A DNA stretch of 31,744 nucleotides from a virus: positions 1 to 31,744 of IMG/VR virus record IMGVR_UViG_3300037349_000203. One strand, given 5' to 3'. Position 1 is the stretch's first letter; each line of letters opens with the position of its first letter. The notes below the pieces were generated by a model. It searched no databases, had not been told where the DNA came from, and was given only the letters and a program-made list of their open reading frames with translations. This document shows positions 1 to 6,969 of this stretch, piece after piece. Both the position numbers and the translations under genes were made by a program.

Positions 1-124
1 CAGCCGCCCACAGCAGGTCAGCCCGCTCCGGGTCGCCGTACCGCAGCGTCCACTCGACGTCGAGCGGGTCGGCCGGGTCCGGCAGGGCGGTGTCCTCGGT
101 GGGCTTGATCCAGCCGTTGCTCAT
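1..124 (-). CDS. Hypothetical protein, 5' part only
   Basis: The first 41 codons of a leftward gene that runs off the window. The ATG overlaps the stop of the upstream gene as ATGA, so it is the next gene of the operon. The visible part starts MSNGWIKPTEDTALPDPADP and is acidic and proline-rich. I recognise no family. Third codon positions are GC-rich, as in its neighbours, which supports real coding. Confidence 0.6.
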   Translation of the reverse strand, partial: MSNGWIKPTEDTALPDPADPLDVEWTLRYGDPERADLLWAA

Positions 125-324
125 GCTGCCTCCACTCGCTCGATCGGCCATTCCGCAGCCTCCGCGTCCCACCAGCAAGTCCACGAACGACCACACGGGC
201 ACTCGTACTCAGCCCGCAGGGAACCGTTCTCATCCACGGGGGGACGATGCGGGAGAACGGCCGGGAGATCCCCGGGGTGATGAATGTCCGCCTGGCAGGC
301 GTCGGCCAGCGTTGAGGTGGTCAT
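121..324 (-). CDS. Small cysteine-containing protein
   Basis: A 67-residue protein starting MTTSTLADACQADIHHPGD. I chose this start because its ATG overlaps the upstream stop as ATGA; a longer in-frame extension would run through the SSB and zinc-finger genes. The centre has a C-x-C-x5-C cluster (YECPCGRSWTCWW) that could bind zinc, and the protein ends in an acidic, tryptophan-containing tail. It lies directly after SSB and the 60-residue zinc protein in the same operon. Small cysteine-rich proteins of this kind are common in actinophage early operons; no function can be assigned. Confidence 0.6.
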   Translation of the reverse strand: MTTSTLADACQADIHHPGDLPAVLPHRPPVDENGSLRAEYECPCGRSWTCWWDAEAAEWPIERVEAA

Positions 325-503
325 GCCGCCTCCCGCGGATCCTGGCCGAGAATGTCCGAGGTGAACGGCCGCGCCTTGTGGTCGTCGCAGCGCCAGCCAC
401 CCGGGTACAGGCGGGTGGGCTTCAGGCAGCCGGGAGCAGTGCAGGGCCCGTGTGGCTGCGGGACCTGCTCCTGAGATTTCGGGACGAGGGTGAGGGTGGC
501 CAT
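321..503 (-). CDS. Small zinc-finger-like protein
   Basis: A 60-residue protein in which two cysteines (CTAPGC) are followed by a GWRCDDH segment, giving a C-x4-C-x12-C-x2-H pattern that could hold one zinc ion. Its ATG overlaps the stop of ssb by one base (TGATG), so it is probably translated by coupling with ssb. Its own stop overlaps the next start as ATGA. The role is unknown; position next to SSB and the primase-helicase suggests DNA metabolism, by inference only. Confidence 0.65.
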   Translation of the reverse strand: MATLTLVPKSQEQVPQPHGPCTAPGCLKPTRLYPGGWRCDDHKARPFTSDILGQDPREAA

Positions 504-931
504 CAGAACGGCGCCTCATTCGCCCACGGGTCAGCGTCGGCCGCCGCAGTGCTCGAGGTTTTAGGGCCGGTCCGGGACGCCCGCGCGATCTTCGCCGACG
601 CGAACCGCAGCGACGGGGCCACATCCTCGGCCGTGACCTTCATGGACTTGCGCTTAGTGCCATCCTTCGCTTCCCACTCTTCCTGGGAGGCATTGCCGGT
701 GACGACAACCGCGGTGCCTTTCTCGATTGAGTCGGCGACATTCTGTGCGAGCTCACCGAACGCAACACAGTCCCAGAACGTGGTGTCGGCGTCGGACCAT
801 TCGCTGGTCTGCTGGTCCTTGACCCGCCGGGACGTGACGACAGCGAACTTTGTGACCGGCTTGCCGCTGGCCGAGAATCGCAACTCGGGGTCTCTGGTCA
901 GCCGGCCCCGAAGGGTGACGGGTGTGCTCAT
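503..931 (-). CDS. ssb: Single-stranded DNA-binding protein
   Basis: A 142-residue SSB that coats single-stranded DNA at the replication fork. The N-terminal OB-fold is recognisable (VTLRGRLTRDPELRF, then FWDCVAFGELAQNVADSI and KGTAVVVTGNASQEEW). The linker is short and alanine-rich and ends in DPWANEAPF, like the acidic, phenylalanine-ending tip through which bacterial SSB recruits partners. The start at 931 follows a GGAG site; the reading frame is open further upstream but that part overlaps the primase gene. It follows the primase-helicase and initiator genes, as in a phage replication module. Confidence 0.93.
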   Translation of the reverse strand: MSTPVTLRGRLTRDPELRFSASGKPVTKFAVVTSRRVKDQQTSEWSDADTTFWDCVAFGELAQNVADSIEKGTAVVVTGNASQEEWEAKDGTKRKSMKVTAEDVAPSLRFASAKIARASRTGPKTSSTAAADADPWANEAPF

Positions 932-948
932 TTGATCGTTCTCCTGCT

Positions 949-2562
949 TCAATCGGGGACGGCCCGGAGGCCCTGGCCAGCGAGATTCAGGCCGTCGGCG
1001 ACTTTCCACGGCCAGTCGTATTCGTGGGTGCCCCACATCAGTTCGCGGGGCCAGTGGCGTTCCTCGCGCGGCCCGCGCCAGGGCAGGACCGCGACGAGCC
1101 GGGCGCGGCCGTTCTCATCCGCCTCACCGAGCGGCTTGATGCCGTAACCAAACTCGGGCCAGCGCATCAGCAGGCTTGAACCGGTCGGCCGGATACTGCG
1201 GTTCGTACTGTCGCCGTGCCCGGCGTGCGCTTCGGTGATGAGCGCACATTCGACCTTGAGCCGCGCCTCATCCAGTGCGGAGACGACCGTGCGGGCAGCG
1301 GCCTCGTCGTTGGTGTCCGTGGCATGGAGCCGGTAGAACGGGCCGCACACGAGCAGGTCCGGCCGGTGCGCGGTGACCCGCTCAAGCAGCCATGCACGGT
1401 CCTCCTCGCGGGTCAGGTCGATACCCGCTGGCTTCTGAAGGATTCGCAGCGTCCCCTCCGGGACCGGTGTTCCCCGGCCGCGGGCGATCCGCTCAAGGTT
1501 GCGGAAGTGACGGCGGGATTTTCGGTCGGGGTTCTCGCAGTCGATGAACAGGACACGCTGCGGCTCCATCGGCTCCCCCGTGAACGGATGCGATCCGGCG
1601 GCGGCGCACACGGCCAGCTGGCGGATGACGACGCTTTTGCCGAGACCCTCGAAGCCGGTCCAGATGAGCCGGTCCCCGCGTTCGAGCAGTTCCGGTATCA
1701 CCCAGGCGTTCGGCGGGTCAACGACGGCCAGGAACTCGTACAGGTCCGGCGCGAGGTCGGTGGCGGGTTCCTCGCCGCGCCAGGTGATCTCCATCTCGGC
1801 GAGCGTGTGCCCGGCGGCGAGGTGCTCCGAGACATCCTTCAATTCGCCGGCGGCTTCGTGGATCTCGACCGCGGCGGCGATGTCCTCAAGGCTGGCCGCT
1901 ACCTGCCGGGCGTGAGCCTGGCCGGGTGAGTCCTTGTCGGCGATGATGATGACGGTTGCGTCAACGAGGTACTCGGAGTATTCGTGGCGCCACTTCCCGG
2001 CCCCGCCGGAGTTGCAGGTGGCTACGACACCTGCGGCCTCAAGCGCATGGACGTCTTTCTCGCCCTCGCAGATGTAGATGAACTCGCCGTCCTGCACCGC
2101 TTCGATGACCTTCGGAAGCCGGTACAGGACACGGCGGGTGTCACCGAGGCTCCAGCGCCAGCCGGTCTTGCGTGACCGGTCCGGGACGCGCTGCGGGAAC
2201 GCCTTGTCCGCGGTACGCAGCACCTGGAACAGCAGCTCACCGGACTCATCCACGTAGTCGTAGACCGCGACCGCCTCACCGTGCGGGGTCCATTCGCCGC
2301 CGGGCTTCTGCTGCTCGTCACGCGGCGCGCACAGGTCAGCCCACGTGAGCCCAAGTTTGGCGAGGATGTCCGTTGGCTCGCAGCCCGCCTTGCAGTCCAG
2401 CACCACCGGCTGGGTGGTCCCGACGGCGACGCTCAGCGAGGGTTTGCTGTCCTCGTGGGCGGGGCAGCACACATCGAATCCGTTGGCGGTCTTGCGGATC
2501 TGGCCTAGCTCGCTGAATTTCGGCAGCAGCACTTCACGGAGCACGTCAGCCTGGGCGCTCAT
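949..2562 (-). CDS. Primase-helicase (zinc finger, Toprim, RecA fold)
   Basis: A 537-residue replication protein. Numbered from the start used here, it has an N-terminal CHC2-like zinc site (CCPAH near 32-36, cysteines near 57 and 61), a Toprim domain (CEGEKD near 166-170, ADKD near 208-211), and a RecA-like ATPase with Walker A GFEGLGKS near 303-310, followed by FIDCEN and LLVCGPF strands. This is the layout of DnaG/RepA-type phage primase-helicases, which prime and unwind DNA at the fork. An alternative ATG lies 4 codons upstream; I prefer 2562 because it overlaps the upstream stop as TGATG and has GGGA in front. It lies between the initiator and ssb. Confidence 0.9.
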   Translation of the reverse strand: MSAQADVLREVLLPKFSELGQIRKTANGFDVCCPAHEDSKPSLSVAVGTTQPVVLDCKAGCEPTDILAKLGLTWADLCAPRDEQQKPGGEWTPHGEAVAVYDYVDESGELLFQVLRTADKAFPQRVPDRSRKTGWRWSLGDTRRVLYRLPKVIEAVQDGEFIYICEGEKDVHALEAAGVVATCNSGGAGKWRHEYSEYLVDATVIIIADKDSPGQAHARQVAASLEDIAAAVEIHEAAGELKDVSEHLAAGHTLAEMEITWRGEEPATDLAPDLYEFLAVVDPPNAWVIPELLERGDRLIWTGFEGLGKSVVIRQLAVCAAAGSHPFTGEPMEPQRVLFIDCENPDRKSRRHFRNLERIARGRGTPVPEGTLRILQKPAGIDLTREEDRAWLLERVTAHRPDLLVCGPFYRLHATDTNDEAAARTVVSALDEARLKVECALITEAHAGHGDSTNRSIRPTGSSLLMRWPEFGYGIKPLGEADENGRARLVAVLPWRGPREERHWPRELMWGTHEYDWPWKVADGLNLAGQGLRAVPD

Positions 2563-3479
2563 CAGTTGTCCCATGGGGAGTTTGAGTAACCGGGACCGGG
2601 TGTGTCGCTGGAGTCGTCCTCGTGCTGCTCAAGCCAGCACTCGCCGTTCAGCCACGTGCCGGGATGCTTGGTGTATTCGATGTCCCGCGACTTGCGGCGC
2701 CGGTCATCGCGGTAGCGCTCGGCTCCGAGAATGATCTCTTTCGGGTCGACGCCGCGCTTGACGACGGCGGTCTTGTACGCCTTGCGGGCTTGGCCCTTGG
2801 CGACCTTGCGCGGGTAGACATCCCAGAACGCGCAGAAGTCCGGGTCGCTGTCTGAACCAGGTTCGATCCGCTTCCCGGCCGGCTCCTGCCGACCAAGAGG
2901 GTTTATTACCTCTGACTCTGTCTCTGACTCTGACTCTGTCTCTGTGGACTCAGACCGTTTCAGTACAGAGAGACGGTCTGAGTCCGGAGGTGGATCAGAA
3001 TTTCGATCAGTATTCTGATCTCTACTTCGATCAGTAGTCTGATCAGTAGTCTGATCCTCTTTGCGGCACCATTCGCATGCCGGGTCGGGGATCTCAGTCT
3101 CAACATGCCAGCGGCGATGGTTGGCCAGCCGGGCGCCGCGGGACTTGGCGCGCGACTTCCGCTCAATGGCCTCACGGCTCGGGTTGCGCTTGAGCCAGCC
3201 GGTCACCAAGTACCCGTCTGCGACCTGCTTGCACAGGCCAACGGCTACCAGGTATCCGGCCTGCCGCTTGCCGATGGCTTCTGGGTCCGGATAACACAGC
3301 AGCCCGATCTGCTCGGCGGGCACGGAACCATCTGACTTGTTTTCCTTGCAGTAGAGAAGCATCTGGGCATAGAGGTCACGCGCCGGGCGGGCCTCACGCC
3401 CGTAGCGGATGAGGGCGCGGACCTTCCGGTTGTCGGGAAAGTTCACCGACAACTGGATGTGGAGTTCCCCCGCAGGCAC
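2562..3479 (-). CDS. Phage replication initiator / helicase-loader-like protein
   Basis: A 305-residue protein with the layout of phage O/DnaD-type replication proteins: an N-terminal winged-helix-like part (LIRYGREARPARDLYAQMLL, VGLCKQVADGYLVTGWLKRN), a low-complexity hydrophilic middle, and a C-terminal FWDVYPRKVAKGQARKAY ... KHPGTWLNGECWLE module typical of phage initiators. The middle (about residues 140-195) is encoded by iteron-like and TCTGAC repeats (see the repeat entry), as in initiators that carry their own origin. GTG start, directly after the TAG of the upstream gene, with only a weak ribosome site. Assignment rests on layout and motifs. Confidence 0.75.
   Translation of the reverse strand: MPAGELHIQLSVNFPDNRKVRALIRYGREARPARDLYAQMLLYCKENKSDGSVPAEQIGLLCYPDPEAIGKRQAGYLVAVGLCKQVADGYLVTGWLKRNPSREAIERKSRAKSRGARLANHRRWHVETEIPDPACEWCRKEDQTTDQTTDRSRDQNTDRNSDPPPDSDRLSVLKRSESTETESESETESEVINPLGRQEPAGKRIEPGSDSDPDFCAFWDVYPRKVAKGQARKAYKTAVVKRGVDPKEIILGAERYRDDRRRKSRDIEYTKHPGTWLNGECWLEQHEDDSSDTPGPGYSNSPWDN
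2911..3056. repeat. Candidate replication origin: iterons and hairpin in the initiator gene
   Basis: An unusually AT-rich stretch. Three elements are visible: TCTGAC/TCTGTC short tandem repeats (2911-2945); a perfect 13-bp inverted repeat GGACTCAGACCGT / ACGGTCTGAGTCC (2946-2958 and 2973-2985, 14-nt loop); and repeated GATCAG/CTGATC units with TAGT or TATT spacers (about 2993-3056). Lambda-type phages place their origin as iterons inside the initiator gene. Repeats, local AT-richness and position fit that model, but origin activity is an inference. Confidence 0.6.
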
Positions 3480-4055
3480 CTACGCCGCCGATCCGGTCGG
3501 ACCGTTGTCGCGCTTGACGAATCGGGCTGAGAGCGCGGCCTCGCACGCCTCTCGGATCCGGTCCTCGCCCTGGCCGCCGAAGTAGTCTGGGCACTCATCC
3601 TCAGCGAATCTGGCGCCGAAGCGGCCGGGGAACGCGAGGTCGAAGTGGTGGCCGCTCGGGCATGGCCGCCATTCCTGCGTGTCGTCTTCCCAGCCGCCCT
3701 TGAGCGGGTTGTCCTGGGTGTCGTCCCCGCCGTAGATGTGGGGCCTGCTGTGAATAGAAGGCACCCCTGTGATCAGGAGGGCGCGCGAGGGCTGCGGGCG
3801 TTGCGTTACGAACCGCTGAAACTTGGCTACACCCTCAGGGTCTTCCCACCAGTTGGGTTTGACCTCGGCCCAGATGTTGCCGAGTGGGGCGAAGATCAGG
3901 AAGTCGGGCAGATACCACTCGCCGTCGGTGTTGAAGCCCTGCGCCTCGTACTCCCACTTCAGTCCGAGATGGTCGAAGAAGATCGCCCATCTAGCTTCAG
4001 CGCGGGACCTGAAGATCAGCCCACCGTGAGGAGTGGGGATGGAGTTGCGTGTCAC
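3480..4055 (-). CDS. PD-(D/E)XK-like nuclease family protein
   Basis: A 191-residue protein with a recognisable PD-(D/E)XK signature: FRSRAEARWAIFFDHLGL near the N-terminus, then YLPDFLI and, about 13 residues later, WAEVKPNW, supplying the D and the E-x-K residues. Proteins of this type occur in actinophage early regions and may nick, cut or process DNA; the substrate is unknown. The C-terminal half has an RPCPSGHHFD segment and acidic stretches. GTG start at 4055 with a weak ribosome site. It is the first gene of the leftward run 4055-1 and abuts the initiator gene. Confidence 0.7.
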   Translation of the reverse strand: MTRNSIPTPHGGLIFRSRAEARWAIFFDHLGLKWEYEAQGFNTDGEWYLPDFLIFAPLGNIWAEVKPNWWEDPEGVAKFQRFVTQRPQPSRALLITGVPSIHSRPHIYGGDDTQDNPLKGGWEDDTQEWRPCPSGHHFDLAFPGRFGARFAEDECPDYFGGQGEDRIREACEAALSARFVKRDNGPTGSAA

Positions 4056-4204
4056 GGCCGATACCGACTTTCCGGCTCAGGATTCCGATGGGTTGGCGGG
4101 CTTGCATGGTGGTGCGATGACGACTCTAGTTGCAATCCCGATCGTTACGCAACCTGCAACCAGAATCGCTATCCTGAATCGCGACGTGTTAAGCTATCCG
4201 GGTC
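4056..4204. promoter_or_regulatory. Divergent intergenic region
   Basis: A gap between the leftward nuclease gene and a rightward small gene, less GC-rich than its surroundings. It contains recurring GCAACC/GCAATC words (4132-4158, 4219-4224) and GATCG/AATCGC motifs that could be operator sites. No convincing -35/-10 pair could be fixed on either strand. Regulatory role inferred from position. Confidence 0.35.
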
Positions 4205-4504
4205 GTGACCTTGCATCGCAACCGCGATACCCATCACAATGAAGGCGTGGATGACGACGTGCAGAAAGAACTGGACGAGCTGGCGGAGATCGCCAAGCGC
4301 ATAGTCCGGCGTGACGCCGCCAACGAGCGGGACCGCGCCGAGATCCGTGAGCGGCTTCCCGGGCTGCGCGAGAAGGATGTTGGCCCGGCCGACCTTGAGC
4401 GCGCCATCCAGCACGTTTTCGTTGCGGGCACGATCTCCCGGTGGACAAAGGACTATGCCCCCGGTGGCAAGAAGCACGGCTCGGCGACCCGGCGCACCAC
4501 GTAG
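4205..4504 (+). CDS. Small HTH-like DNA-binding protein
   Basis: A 99-residue reading frame on the strand opposite its neighbours. GTG starts are possible at 4205, 4247 and 4259; the core from about codon 15 is the convincing part. It is highly charged and helical (VQKELDELAEIAKRIVRRDA), followed by a segment ending GTISRWTKDY that reads like the recognition helix of a helix-turn-helix domain. Its position in a divergent gap fits a local regulator, but family and targets are unknown. Confidence 0.5.
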   Translation: MTLHRNRDTHHNEGVDDDVQKELDELAEIAKRIVRRDAANERDRAEIRERLPGLREKDVGPADLERAIQHVFVAGTISRWTKDYAPGGKKHGSATRRTT

Positions 4505-4506
4505 CC

Positions 4507-4782
4507 TTAGCACGCCTCCTCCTCGCTGCGTTCGCACTCCAGTTCGGTGTCTTCCGGCGTTTCCGCGCACTCGTCAGTGACAGTGAGCCGCCGGGCCCCG
4601 CGAGCACCCCAATAGATCATTTCGGCGCACCCGTCATCGCTGATTACCGTGACCGTCATGCTGTGGATGGTGTCTTCGCCGGCGAGTTCGCGGTACACGC
4701 CGCAGATGGCGTCCATGAGGGTGTTGAAGCGGCTGTCACGGCTGCCGGGCAGGATGGACCGCGGCCATTCCCGGGCGCTCAC
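4507..4782 (-). CDS. Hypothetical protein
   Basis: A 91-residue protein starting MSAREWPRSILPGSRD. The GTG at 4782 overlaps the upstream stop as GTGA and is preceded by GGAGAAGG, so I prefer it to the longer frame. The middle looks globular (FNTLMDAICGVYRELAG, SMTVTVISDDGCAEMIYWGARGA) and the C-terminus is very acidic (ETPEDTELECERSEEEAC). No known family. It is the last gene of the run before the rightward gene at 4205 and ends almost tail to tail with it. Confidence 0.6.
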   Translation of the reverse strand: MSAREWPRSILPGSRDSRFNTLMDAICGVYRELAGEDTIHSMTVTVISDDGCAEMIYWGARGARRLTVTDECAETPEDTELECERSEEEAC

Positions 4783-5072
4783 GCGGCCTTCTCCCGTCCG
4801 CACGCCGAGCAGATGAACCCGGCCGGGGGTTTCCCGTCACATTGGATGCATTCCGGTTCGGCGCATGCGTCAGCCAGGGACAGCCCGAGCGCGGCGGTGA
4901 CTGTGAGGGCACTGCTCAGTGCCGTATCGCGGCCTTTCTCGATGCGTATGACGGTGGATGTGGCGACGTTGCTTTTGCCGCTTAGTTCCCGGAGGCTCCA
5001 GCCGCGGCGTTCCCGTTCCCGTTTGATCCGCTGGCCGAACGCGGCCGGGACGCTATTTGATCGCAATGTCAT
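4779..5072 (-). CDS. XRE-family HTH protein with C-terminal cysteine motif
   Basis: A 97-residue protein. Residues about 10-70 form a Cro/C1-type helix-turn-helix (FGQRIKRERERRGWSLREL, then VATSTVIRIEKGRDT and ALTVTAALGLSLADA). The tail has ECIQCDG and FICSACG, a possible four-cysteine zinc site. It probably binds DNA. The start at 5072 overlaps the methyltransferase stop as ATGA. Its place after a methyltransferase recalls control proteins of restriction-modification systems, but no restriction enzyme is visible nearby, so that is speculation. Confidence 0.75.
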   Translation of the reverse strand: MTLRSNSVPAAFGQRIKRERERRGWSLRELSGKSNVATSTVIRIEKGRDTALSSALTVTAALGLSLADACAEPECIQCDGKPPAGFICSACGREKAA

Positions 5073-5241
5073 GCGGCCTCCTGTGCTTCTGTGCGGGCCA
5101 GCAGGAGATGCAGGGCCATCGCCGCCTGGGCCGGGACGACTCCATTCCCCAATGCCTTCAGCTGGGCGTTGCGGGACAGGCCGGGGACACCGGTCACCCA
5201 GCCTTCGGGTAGACCCATGAGCCACTCCACGAAAGCCGGAC

Positions 5242-6486
5242 TCAGGCGCTGTCCTGTTCGTCCAGGCTCAGTTGGCGGTGGGGCTGACCTTCCGAGGACG
5301 GCTTCCCAACGGCGGATGGCGGGGGCGTAGTTCCCCCACTCCAGAACACGTCCGAAAGTGTCGTCCCCGAGTGATGACCCGTTGAGCCGGGCGTCCGTCC
5401 TGCTGTCGCGTTCCTCGTGTTCCGTGAGTCCGCGACCGTCGGTGTCGGCAGGAGCCATGGTGCCTTGGTCTCCACTGCCGCTATGCAGTCGTCGAGGTTG
5501 CTCCGGCGCCCGTTCAGCGACTGCGGTCCCTTGTAGCGGGCCGGGTCCGCGCCGCGGCTCGTGCCGTCCCCCAGCCGCGCTGTCGGTGTCGGCAGGAGTG
5601 CCGCCACGGACGCTAGGTCCGGGCTCGCCCCGCCGTTCCTGCCCATCGCCCGCCCCGGCCGGTGCCGTTCCGCCGCCTCCTCGGGCGTCCGATCCTGCGT
5701 ACTGGCCGTCGGGGTCGGCAGGAGCATCTCCACCACCTCGTTCAGTGGCCGGGCGTTCCGGTCCATGATGTTCGACTGCCCGGACCACCAGTCCCTCGCT
5801 GCAGGTGTCGGCAGGAGATCCATCACCGCTGACGGCAGCATCAGATCCCCGGATGAGCCGCGCTGGTTCGGGCCGCCCTTCGTCCCGTCCGTCGCCCGTG
5901 GTGTCGGCAGGAGTTGGTGTTCCACCTGGTCGGCCAGTGTCGGCCCGTGGCCGCCCGCCTTCCGTTTCTCCGGGTCCTGTGAACCACCGTTGGTCGCCAG
6001 TTGCGCGGTCGGGGTCTTCAGCAGATGCGTGACTGCTGTGGCCACCGTCACCGACCGCTTGCTCCCCGAGGGTCGCCGGCCCCCCAGGTCCGCTGATACC
6101 CGGCCGCCCGTCGCGTCGCTCGCCTCCGGGGTCGGCAGCAACTGCTGGGCTGCTATCGCCAGCGGTGTCCCTTGCCCGTTCCCGTTGATCCCCTTCGCCA
6201 GGTTCGCCTGCCTGCGCGCTTCCCAGGACTCGAGCGTTTCTCCGTCGTTGAAGTTCCCCGCCGCGGGTGTTGGTAGCAAGGATGAAGACCCGCTCCCGGC
6301 GGTGGGGTGCGCCCGCGTCGGCTGCGGGTACGCAACACCATTGCGTGTCATACCCGAGACCGGCCAGGTCCCCGAGAACGGTTCCGATTGCCCGAACAAG
6401 TCGCCGTTCATGCCATTGGCATCGAGCCACGATCCGCTTCCGGTATCCCATGAGGCGATGGGCCCGGGCCTGTATTGCGATGACAC
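5242..6486 (-). CDS. LLPTP-repeat protein overlapping the methyltransferase in another frame
   Basis: A 414-residue frame lying wholly inside the methyltransferase gene on the same strand. It has SEPFSGTWPVSGMTRNGVAY near residue 35, then about eight LLPTP (or LLKTP) segments spaced 30-50 residues apart, often followed by A-x-D. From memory, such TWP-SGMTRNG and LPTP proteins recur with phage methyltransferases, so this looks like genuine dual coding. GTG start at 6486. In the other frame the same DNA encodes the methyltransferase around motif VIII and its variable linker. Function unknown; each repeat comes from a CTCCTGCCGACACC-like unit. Confidence 0.6.
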   Translation of the reverse strand: MSSQYRPGPIASWDTGSGSWLDANGMNGDLFGQSEPFSGTWPVSGMTRNGVAYPQPTRAHPTAGSGSSSLLPTPAAGNFNDGETLESWEARRQANLAKGINGNGQGTPLAIAAQQLLPTPEASDATGGRVSADLGGRRPSGSKRSVTVATAVTHLLKTPTAQLATNGGSQDPEKRKAGGHGPTLADQVEHQLLPTPRATDGTKGGPNQRGSSGDLMLPSAVMDLLPTPAARDWWSGQSNIMDRNARPLNEVVEMLLPTPTASTQDRTPEEAAERHRPGRAMGRNGGASPDLASVAALLPTPTARLGDGTSRGADPARYKGPQSLNGRRSNLDDCIAAVETKAPWLLPTPTVADSRNTRNATAGRTPGSTGHHSGTTLSDVFWSGGTTPPPSAVGKPSSEGQPHRQLSLDEQDSA

Positions 6487-6928
6487 GGCGGGTGTCTCCT
6501 TTCGCTATCGCGACGGTCAGGGTGCGTGATTGCCACTCCAGCAGCCGGAAGGCAATGTCGCGGGCGGCCTCGTCGGCGAGGTGTTCCGGTGTCGGCTCGT
6601 CACCGCGGGCGGTCAGGAGCCCGCGGACGTTCTCGATCACGACAAGGCGGGGCCGCAGTGCGCCGATGGCGCGGGCACAGTGGGCCCAGACGCCGCTGCG
6701 GGTGCCCGCATGGAGCCCGGCGCGCGCCCCGGCCGCCGACACATCCTGGCAAGGGAAGCCCCCCGTGAGGATGTCCACGGGGTCCACGGCAGCCCAGTCG
6801 ACCGCCGTGATATCACCCAGGTTGGGTACGTCCGGGTAGTGGTGGGTGAGGATCAGCGCCGCACCCGGGTCGTTGTCCGCGACCCAGGCGAGCTCGCCAC
6901 CGAGCACCGATTGCACGGCCATTCCTAG

Positions 6929-6938
6929 GCCCTCGTAA
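6929..6938 (-). repeat. 10-bp direct repeat, left copy
   Basis: TTACGAGGGC on the minus strand. Identical to the copy at 7804-7813, and the match stops at both ends. Here it follows the recoded GGC-TAC and precedes CTAGGAATGG of the methyltransferase body. Because the repeat begins with TTAC, it adds four bases after a TAC codon and offsets the frame. Confidence 0.85.
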
Positions 6939-6969
6939 GTAGCCTGAGCAAAGGGAACCAATGCGAAGC

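Noticed and set aside
5440-6270. CRISPR-like array
   Set aside because: The repeats (GGTGTCGGCAGGAG-like) are short, variable and spaced 75-145 bp apart, and they encode the LLPTP units of an open reading frame.
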